This document shows positions 58,875 through 64,000 of a stretch of DNA of 64,000 nucleotides, one piece after another. Position numbers and translations under genes: made by a program. A model generated the notes under the pieces. That model saw nothing but the letters and a program-made list of their open reading frames with translations. It was not told where the DNA came from and searched no databases. The number at the start of each line of letters is the position of its first letter. The stretch's first letter is position 1. Source of the DNA: Paramicrobacterium chengjingii (GTDB taxonomy: Bacteria; Actinomycetota; Actinomycetes; Actinomycetales; Microbacteriaceae); NCBI RefSeq assembly GCF_011751765.2, contig NZ_CP061169.1, positions 310,001 to 374,000 of the forward strand, in the 5' to 3' direction.

Positions 58875-60323
58875 CTACCGCGTTCGGCGCGCGCGCCGCA
58901 GCGAAATCTCAGCGGCGCGGTCGAGACCGAAGCTGCGTCGTGCGAGGTGCCCGCCGATCGTTGTGCCCGCCGCAAGGCCGATGCCGACGGCGAGGGCGAC
59001 AAACAGTTCGCCGAGCGCGGCGACGATTCCCTGGGGGCCGTCCATGAGCGTGTACAGGCCGCGGTACACCGTGAGCCCAGGGATGAGTCCGATGATGCCG
59101 GCCATGGTGAGCGCGGCCTCCGGCACCATGATCCAGCGGTACACGAGATAGCTGAGCACGCCGGCAACAATGCCGGCGACGCCCGGCGCGAGTCCCGGGT
59201 CTGGCATCAGGGGGCTGACGATGAAGAAAACGGCGAACACGATGGCGGCCAGAATGGCCATAATCGGCGCGATGACCATGCGCACGTATGAGGTCAGCGT
59301 AAAGCCGATGCCGATGAGCGCTGCCCCGGCCATTCCGGCCCAGATATTGTCGGTGCGGCCGAGGCTTGTGCCGACGTCAATGGGAATGCCGACGCGCATC
59401 GCGAGGCCGATGGTGAGCGAGATTCCCACAGCCAGGCCAAGGGTCATCATGATGACCTCGAGGCCGCGAGACGAGGCAGTGATGTAGTACCCGTCGATGG
59501 CGTCTCGAGCAGCTGCAGTCAGGCCGATTCCCGACAGTAGCAGCATGATTCCCGAGATCACGATCACCGTCGGTTGCACTTCGCTGGTGAGCTCGAACCC
59601 CAATGTTCGCGTCCAATACAGAAGTCCGGCAATTCCGGTGATCACGAAGGCGGCGGCCATTTGAACGAAGAACGCTGAGATTCCCCATCTCTCCAGTCGT
59701 CGCGTGACAATGTCGGCGATGATCGCCGAGATTGCGGCAGCGACGATGACGATGAAACTGGCGTCGTACATAACGACGACCCCCGCGGCAAGAATCGCCT
59801 TTCCAGCCGACACGACCCAGCGCCGATACGGATGCGGCTGCTGCAGAATCTCGCTGAGATGCTGGCGTGCGAGGTCGGGGTCGACCGGATCCGTTGCCGA
59901 AGTGATCTCGTCCATGAGCCGGTAGACGTCACGAAGCCGCGTGTAGTCGGTCGTGCGCACCTTAACGACGCGCATGACCGAGATGGGGTCTTCATCGAGC
60001 CCGCGGTGCACCGAAACGGTGATGGAGCTGAAATGAATATCGACGTGCATGCCGGTGATGCCGAAGCTGGAGCTCAGTCGAAGCACCTGAGCGACCGTAT
60101 CGGCAGCCGAGGCGCCCGTGGCGATCATTGTCTCGCCGACGCGAAGGCACAGCTCGATCACGGAGCGTGCGTGTCTCTGCGACACGGCATCGTCGCTGCC
60201 GGGGAGCGCGATGCGCTGTGTCGGCATGCCCATGCCGCGCACCATTCCCCCGGCGAGACCCTTGAGCGACTCGCTCAATCGTGCGCGGAGCTGGCGCTGC
60301 CTCTTGCTGCTCTGATCGCCCAT
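58875..60323 (-). CDS. thrE: threonine/serine exporter, ThrE family
   Basis: 482 aa with the ThrE architecture: a soluble N-terminal half (about residues 1-150; HARSVIELCLRVGETMIATG, ATDTVAQ-type SAADTVAQVLRL, GITGMHVDIHFSSITVSV) and about ten membrane helices in two groups (DUF1212 then DUF3815). It exports L-threonine and L-serine by proton antiport in corynebacteria. Start ATG 60323 is 6 nt after TACGCT. It lies next to an Lrp-type regulator, with the same strand and 17 nt between. Confidence 0.92.
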   Translation of the reverse strand: MGDQSSKRQRQLRARLSESLKGLAGGMVRGMGMPTQRIALPGSDDAVSQRHARSVIELCLRVGETMIATGASAADTVAQVLRLSSSFGITGMHVDIHFSSITVSVHRGLDEDPISVMRVVKVRTTDYTRLRDVYRLMDEITSATDPVDPDLARQHLSEILQQPHPYRRWVVSAGKAILAAGVVVMYDASFIVIVAAAISAIIADIVTRRLERWGISAFFVQMAAAFVITGIAGLLYWTRTLGFELTSEVQPTVIVISGIMLLLSGIGLTAAARDAIDGYYITASSRGLEVIMMTLGLAVGISLTIGLAMRVGIPIDVGTSLGRTDNIWAGMAGAALIGIGFTLTSYVRMVIAPIMAILAAIVFAVFFIVSPLMPDPGLAPGVAGIVAGVLSYLVYRWIMVPEAALTMAGIIGLIPGLTVYRGLYTLMDGPQGIVAALGELFVALAVGIGLAAGTTIGGHLARRSFGLDRAAEISLRRARRTR

Positions 60324-60329
60324 GGTTCT

Positions 60330-60335
60330 AGCGTA
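60330..60335 (-). promoter_or_regulatory. -10 box for leaderless thrE
   Basis: TACGCT on the minus strand, 6 nt before the ATG at 60323. It falls between the thrE start and the lrp stop, so thrE need not depend on the lrp promoter. Confidence 0.45.
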
Positions 60336-60340
60336 AAACC

Positions 60341-60778
60341 TTAGTCAATCGGGCGGTCAATCAACCGCGAAAGCACGATTGACGACCGTGTGTGATCGAC
60401 GTTGGGGGCAACACGCACGCGCTCGAGGGCGTCTTCGAGAGCGGGGATGCTGCGGGCGCGAATGTGCACCATGGCATCGGCGCTTCCCGACACCGTGCAC
60501 GCCTCCACAACCTCGGGAACATGGCTCATCATGCGGCGAAGCTCATCGGGCGCGACGGTGCCACGACAGAAGAGCTCGACGTAGGCTTCGGTGCGTCGGC
60601 CGTCGATTGCTGGATCGACCTGCACCGTGAATCCGCGAATCACTCCGTCGGAGACGAGACGATCGACGCGGCGTTTCACCGCTGATGCTGAGAGGCCGAC
60701 GACGTGCCCGATATCGCCGTACCCGGCGCGCGCATTCTGCCGGAGCAGATCGATGATTCCACGGTCAATATTGTCCAT
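60341..60778 (-). CDS. Lrp/AsnC-family transcriptional regulator
   Basis: 145 aa from ATG 60778; ATG 60787 and GTG 60796 are in frame but fit the promoter less well. HTH (MDNIDRGIIDLLRQNARAGY, VGLSASAVKRRVDRL) then the RAM ligand domain (VSGSADAMVHIRARSIPALE). Lrp proteins sense amino acids and control their catabolism and export. It is divergent from the DDAH-type gene and upstream of thrE, so both may be targets. The ligand may be arginine, citrulline or a branched/hydroxy amino acid. Confidence 0.9.
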   Translation of the reverse strand: MDNIDRGIIDLLRQNARAGYGDIGHVVGLSASAVKRRVDRLVSDGVIRGFTVQVDPAIDGRRTEAYVELFCRGTVAPDELRRMMSHVPEVVEACTVSGSADAMVHIRARSIPALEDALERVRVAPNVDHTRSSIVLSRLIDRPID

Positions 60779-60785
60779 GTATGTC

Positions 60786-60791
60786 ATTCTA
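60786..60791 (-). promoter_or_regulatory. -10 box for leaderless lrp
   Basis: TAGAAT on the minus strand, 7 nt before the ATG at 60778. Confidence 0.5.
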
Positions 60792-60803
60792 AACACAGAA
60801 ACT

Positions 60804-60827
60804 TGCGTTCAGCCGTGACAGAACGCA
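60804..60827. promoter_or_regulatory. palindrome in the lrp-ddaH divergent region
   Basis: TGCGTTC (60804-60810), 10-nt spacer, GAACGCA (60821-60827). It lies upstream of the lrp -10 box in the 182-bp gap and is a candidate binding site for the Lrp-type protein. Confidence 0.5.
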
Positions 60828-60960
60828 GGAATCATGCACAGCTTCGGATGCTTTCGCGCGGCGTCGATGCAAGAATTAAGCACGGAGGCGTGCCCGAGCG
60901 AATCGCGGCCGGGCCAAGAGGACAGCGTCCGCCGCATCTGAGATATTCACTGGAGACGCT

Positions 60961-61818
60961 ATGACCAGCACCGAATCCGTCACCGTACCCGCACGCGAGC
61001 GCACGCCCAACCCGCGTACGTACCTGATGTGCCGCCCCGAGCACTTCACGGTTTCCTACCGCATCAACCCGTGGATGGAGCCAGAGAACCCCACGGACAC
61101 GGCCCGCGCGGTGGCGCAATGGCAGACCTTGTATGACACGTATGTGTCGCTGGGGCACACGATTGAGCTGATTGACCCGCTTGAGGGCCTGCCCGACATG
61201 GTCTACACCGCGAACGGCGGTTTCGTGATCGACGGCATCGCCTATGGCGCGCAGTTCACCTACCCCGAGCGTCAGCCCGAGGGCCCCGCGTTCATGGAAT
61301 GGTTCGGCGCCAACGGATACCGGGTCGTCGAACCGAAGAACGTCAACGAGGGCGAGGGCGACCTGCTTCTTGTCGGGGACACCGTCCTTGCCGGCACGGG
61401 GTTTCGCACAAGCATCGAGAGTCACCGCGAAGTTGCCGAGACTTTCGACCGCGAAGTCATCTCACTGAACCTCGTCAATCCGAGCTTCTACCACCTCGAC
61501 ACGGCGATCTCGGTGCTCGACCCGCTCACGGGAGATGACGACGCGAACATCGCGTACCTGCCCAGCGCCTTTGACGATGCGTCACGAGCTCTTCTCGAGA
61601 AGCGGTACCCGAATGCCATTCACGTGAGTGAAGAGGACTCCCGCATTCTCGGGCTCAACTCGATTTCAGACGGTTACAACGTCGTGATTGCTCAGCGTGC
61701 GACTGGTTTCGAGGGCCAGCTGCGTGAGCGTGGCTATAACCCCATCGGCGTCGACCTCTCCGAGCTGCTGCTCGGCGGCGGCGGCGTCAAGTGCTGCACT
61801 TTGGAGCTGCGCCGCTGA
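60961..61818 (+). CDS. dimethylarginine dimethylaminohydrolase-type amidinohydrolase (DDAH)
   Basis: 285 aa guanidino-group-modifying enzyme. Visible catalytic elements: MVYTANGGFVID, NEGEGDLLLVGDTVLAGTGFR (Glu and Asp), FYHLDTAISVL with the catalytic His, and the active-site Cys in GGVKCCTLEL at the C-terminus. It releases dimethylamine from dimethylarginine, or ammonia from arginine-like compounds, giving citrulline. An arginine deiminase-like or related hydrolase is possible. Probably controlled by the divergent Lrp protein. Two hairpins and a terminator follow. Confidence 0.88.
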   Translation: MTSTESVTVPARERTPNPRTYLMCRPEHFTVSYRINPWMEPENPTDTARAVAQWQTLYDTYVSLGHTIELIDPLEGLPDMVYTANGGFVIDGIAYGAQFTYPERQPEGPAFMEWFGANGYRVVEPKNVNEGEGDLLLVGDTVLAGTGFRTSIESHREVAETFDREVISLNLVNPSFYHLDTAISVLDPLTGDDDANIAYLPSAFDDASRALLEKRYPNAIHVSEEDSRILGLNSISDGYNVVIAQRATGFEGQLRERGYNPIGVDLSELLLGGGGVKCCTLELRR

Positions 61819-61827
61819 CACACCCTC

Positions 61828-61850
61828 GCGCGTGGCCTGACACCACGCGC
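61828..61850. repeat. hairpin after the DDAH-type gene
   Basis: GCGCGTGG (61828-61835), loop CCTGACA, CCACGCGC (61843-61850). It stands 10 nt after the DDAH stop and just before the terminator. Confidence 0.5.
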
Positions 61851-61856
61851 CGGGAC

Positions 61857-61900
61857 GGGGTGACGGTGATTCAACTGCGGATCGCCGTCACCCCATTTTC
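61857..61900 (+). terminator. Rho-independent terminator of the DDAH-type gene
   Basis: GGGGTGACGGTGAT (61857-61870), 10-nt loop, ATCGCCGTCACCCC (61881-61894), with one G-T pair, followed by ATTTTC. It reaches over the stop codon of the convergent tetR gene. Confidence 0.8.
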
Positions 61901-62487
61901 GTGCTGTGTTGTGGGATAGTGCCCGTCTCGCCGATCGTCGCCACTGCCTCAGCGAGTTCGTCTCCGCTTGGAAGTGAATTCGGGTCGAGCAACCAGAGGA
62001 TGCCGAGGCTCTGTGTGAGCACGTAGTACAGGCGGGCAATGGAGGTCGCCTGTCGCTCTTCGAGCTCCGGGTGAGCGACGACGAGGTTCTCCGCCATCCC
62101 CCGATACCCCTCCGCGACGGCCTCGTGCAGTTTGTGACTTTCTCTCGGATCTCGCAGAACACGGACAACGTTCTCGAGACTCGCAAGGAGAGCCTCCTTA
62201 TTGTCGGAGAACACCGATGGAAGCTCGTTCACGAGAGTTGAAAAGCCGTCGATCAGTGACGCGCCCGTGCCTTCGAGCACGAGGTTCTCGAGATCATCAC
62301 CAATGCCGGTTCCGAGCGCCTCCACGAGTGCCTCGGTCACCAAACGATCCTTCGAGCCGAAATGGTAACCAATCGCGGCAAGGCTCACACCGGCCGCAGT
62401 GGCAATGTCCCGTGCTGTCGTCTTGGCAATGCCCTGCTCGGCGATGACCCTCCGTGCTCCCGCCAGCAAGTCTTCTCTGTTTCCCAT
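61888..62487 (-). CDS. TetR-family regulator of the divergent monooxygenase
   Basis: 199 aa. HTH at residues 5-50: DLLAGARRVIAEQGIAKTTA, RDIATAAGVSLAAIGYHFGS, KDRLVTEAL; helical ligand-binding domain after it. Start 62487 is 6 nt after TAGAAT. Three related operator boxes lie in the 104-bp divergent gap (62506-62563), two overlapping the core promoter regions of both genes, so the TetR likely represses itself and the monooxygenase. Confidence 0.92.
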   Translation of the reverse strand: MGNREDLLAGARRVIAEQGIAKTTARDIATAAGVSLAAIGYHFGSKDRLVTEALVEALGTGIGDDLENLVLEGTGASLIDGFSTLVNELPSVFSDNKEALLASLENVVRVLRDPRESHKLHEAVAEGYRGMAENLVVAHPELEERQATSIARLYYVLTQSLGILWLLDPNSLPSGDELAEAVATIGETGTIPQHSTKMG

Positions 62488-62493
62488 GGCTCG

Positions 62494-62499
62494 ATTCTA
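62494..62499 (-). promoter_or_regulatory. -10 box for leaderless tetR (62487)
   Basis: TAGAAT on the minus strand, 6 nt before the ATG at 62487. Confidence 0.55.
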
Positions 62500-62505
62500 G
62501 TCAAG

Positions 62506-62570
62506 CGTCTCAGACATTTGTATTAGACAAACAAGGCCGATTCCTGTACAAATGTCTTAGACAAATGTAC
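62506..62570. promoter_or_regulatory. cluster of three TetR operator boxes
   Basis: Consensus TGTCTTAGACA, near-perfect 11-mer. Copies: CGTCTCAGACA at 62506-62516, TGTATTAGACA at 62519-62529, TGTCTTAGACA at 62553-62563. The last copy is embedded in a larger symmetric frame, GTACA at 62546-62550 and TGTAC at 62566-62570, centred at 62558. The second and third copies are 34 bp apart, about three helical turns. Confidence 0.65.
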
Positions 62571-62591
62571 AAATTGAGGAAATGGGCTCGA

Positions 62592-63833
62592 ATGACTACA
62601 GAAACTCCCCACGTTCTGATCTCAGGCGGTGGAATCGCTGGCACGGCGCTCGCTCTGCGTCTCGTGGAGCAGGGCATCCGCACAACCGTCGTCGAGAGAG
62701 CCGAAGCGCCCCGTGAGGGAGGGCAGGTCGTCGATCTTCGGGGAGCAAGCCGCGTTGTGGCCGAGCAGATGGGACTCATGCCTGGAATCCGCGAGTATCA
62801 ACTCCATGAGAAGGGCATCGCCTACATCGGCTCTCGTGGTGCCGTGTACGCCCGAATGTCGATGGAGGACTACGACGGAAAAGGCGCAGTGGCTGAGATT
62901 GAGATCGCACGCGGTGACCTGCACCGCGTGCTTCTCAAACGTCTTGACGAGGCGAGCGGGGCTGCGCCGGGGCTTTTGAGCCTTCGCTATGGCGAGCACA
63001 TCGCCGCTCTCGAACAAAACGACGACGGTGTGAACATTGCGTTCGCGTCGGGAGCGGCCGATCGATTCGACCTTGTCGTCGGCGGTGATGGAGTGCACTC
63101 GGCGACTAGGCGCATGGGCGTCGGACCCGAGGAAGACTTCTCGACGTATCTCGGCGGCTACACTGCATTCTTCAGTATGCCGACGCCAGCCGGAATCGAG
63201 CCCGGCTGGTTCACAATGCGAGCTGTGCCGGGAGTCGCGGTCGGCGTGAGGCCCGGCCCAGACCCCGACACCTCGATGGTCCTCGTGATGATTCGAATGG
63301 ATCGTCACCCCGCATTGCGGCGTGACCGCGCTGCTCAACTGGCGTTGGTGCGTCGGATGGTTTCCGCCGCCGGCTGGCATGCCCCGGCGATGCTGGCAGC
63401 GCTCGAGCAATCGCAGGACTTCTATTTCGATGAGCTAGTTCGCATCGAGGTTCCTGACGTCTCGCACGGCCGCGTCACGTTGATCGGCGACGCCGCTTCG
63501 TCTGGTTCGCCGCTGTCGGGAATGGGAACGGCGACGGCGCTCATCGGTGCCTACCTCCTCGCCGCCGAGATCGCGGCGTCGCCCGATGACGTTGTTGCAG
63601 CGACGAGTCGCTATGCCACGGCGATTGCACCCTTTTCGGAGGCGGGGCAGGTGCTCCCCGGAGGTGGCATTCGCTTCATGGTTCCGAGAAGCACGGTCGG
63701 AAGCGTTATGTCGCAATGGGTCATGCGCGTCCTGGTCTCTCGCGCCCTGAGACCGACAATGAAGCGCATGGTCGGCGGAGGTCAGAACACTGCGCCGGCG
63801 CTGCCACAGAATGACCCAGTCGGGCACCATTAG
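62592..63833 (+). CDS. FAD-dependent monooxygenase (PHBH-like)
   Basis: 413 aa from ATG 62592; the open frame begins upstream over the operators and is rejected. FAD motif [48 protein letters not shown], the conserved [10 protein letters not shown], and the second FAD site [24 protein letters not shown]. Related to TetX/RdmE-type flavoproteins that act on tetracyclines and anthracycline-like or other aromatic compounds; no C-terminal thioredoxin-like domain. Regulated by the divergent TetR, a usual arrangement for substrate-inducible detoxification. Substrate unknown. Confidence 0.9.
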   Translation: MTTETPHVLISGGGIAGTALALRLVEQGIRTTVVERAEAPREGGQVVDLRGASRVVAEQMGLMPGIREYQLHEKGIAYIGSRGAVYARMSMEDYDGKGAVAEIEIARGDLHRVLLKRLDEASGAAPGLLSLRYGEHIAALEQNDDGVNIAFASGAADRFDLVVGGDGVHSATRRMGVGPEEDFSTYLGGYTAFFSMPTPAGIEPGWFTMRAVPGVAVGVRPGPDPDTSMVLVMIRMDRHPALRRDRAAQLALVRRMVSAAGWHAPAMLAALEQSQDFYFDELVRIEVPDVSHGRVTLIGDAASSGSPLSGMGTATALIGAYLLAAEIAASPDDVVAATSRYATAIAPFSEAGQVLPGGGIRFMVPRSTVGSVMSQWVMRVLVSRALRPTMKRMVGGGQNTAPALPQNDPVGHH

Positions 63834-63882
63834 GCTTGATGATCGCGTGCCGTTGATGTGCAGGTCGGAAGGGGGAGTCGTC

Positions 63883-64000
63883 GTGGTAGAAACGCTCGTC
63901 ATCATCCCGACCTACAACGAGAGGGCAAACATCGCCGATGTCGTCGCGCGGGTTCGCAGCTCTGTCTCAGACGCGCACGTTCTCGTGGTCGACGATGCCT
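63883..64000 (+). CDS. polyprenol-phosphate mannosyltransferase-like glycosyltransferase (3' partial)
   Basis: Only the first 39 codons are in the window: [20 protein letters not shown] then AHVLVVDDA, the GT2 family start with the nucleotide-sugar Asp pair, as in actinobacterial Ppm1 C-terminal domains. It would transfer mannose from GDP-mannose to polyprenol phosphate for protein or wall-glycan mannosylation. GTG 63883 follows GAAGGGGGAG; an ATG at 63856 is an alternative start. Confidence 0.8.
   Translation, partial: MVETLVIIPTYNERANIADVVARVRSSVSDAHVLVVDDA

Noticed and set aside
1..64000. CRISPR array, tRNA/rRNA genes, prophage or transposon
   Set aside because: No regularly spaced repeats, no clover-leaf tRNA signal, no integrase, transposase or phage structural genes seen.

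Overview
The window is high-GC chromosomal DNA from an actinobacterium, most likely Microbacteriaceae. Pointers are the menaquinone genes next to a polyprenyl diphosphate synthase and an FprA-type reductase, LCP and polyprenol-phosphate-mannose-type envelope genes, DUF222/HNH proteins, GTG starts, and many gene starts lying 6-7 nt after a TAnnnT box (leaderless mRNAs). No rRNA, tRNA, CRISPR array, integrase or transposase was found.

Layout. 1-2972: menD (5' end outside the window) convergent with menF. 3009-13089: a catabolic block made of a DeoR regulator, a fused C4-acid-sugar kinase/PdxA-type dehydrogenase, a divergent five-gene Dpp/Opp-type ABC importer, an aldo/keto reductase and an HpcH/HpaI aldolase. 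This block separates menD/menF from menG, the polyprenyl synthase and the FprA-type reductase (13124-16349). 16399-25702: a Tat-type secreted protein, three TetR genes (one divergent from a zinc alcohol dehydrogenase, one in an operon with a DHA2 efflux pump), a hydrolase, a multi-pass membrane protein and a PucR regulator. 25833-30268: gabT, gabD and an aminobutyraldehyde dehydrogenase, giving a route from aminobutyraldehyde/GABA to succinate.

30327-37003: DJ-1/PfpI protein, DUF222/HNH protein, YajQ, a hexapeptide acetyltransferase, an unrecognised membrane protein, a LysR regulator and a GNAT. 37004-40735: bifunctional PutA. 40796-41850: a shortened metallo-beta-lactamase-fold gene back to back with a tiny ORF and a PIN-domain toxin. 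42076-48932: DHA2 transporter, LCP protein, small enzymes, a TctA remnant, a glycerol facilitator and an acyl-CoA ligase. 48941-53552: a sugar PTS locus (class II aldolase, DeoR regulator, 1-phosphofructokinase-type kinase, EIIBC, EIIA).

53580-64000: GntR regulator divergent from a flavin monooxygenase, a quinone-oxidoreductase-like enzyme, a frameshifted MazG-like remnant, a lipase-maturation-factor protein, a structured intergenic RNA candidate with a terminator, ThrE, Lrp divergent from a DDAH-type amidinohydrolase, a TetR divergent from a second flavin monooxygenase with three operator boxes, and the start of a polyprenol-phosphate mannosyltransferase.

Most interesting: the block at 3009-13089, which looks like an uncharacterised pathway for a sugar-acid compound taken up by a peptide-family transporter and whose kinase and dehydrogenase are one polypeptide. 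Also notable are the widespread leaderless starts, a palindromic element inside menD, and decayed genes around 41 kb, 46 kb and 56.7 kb.
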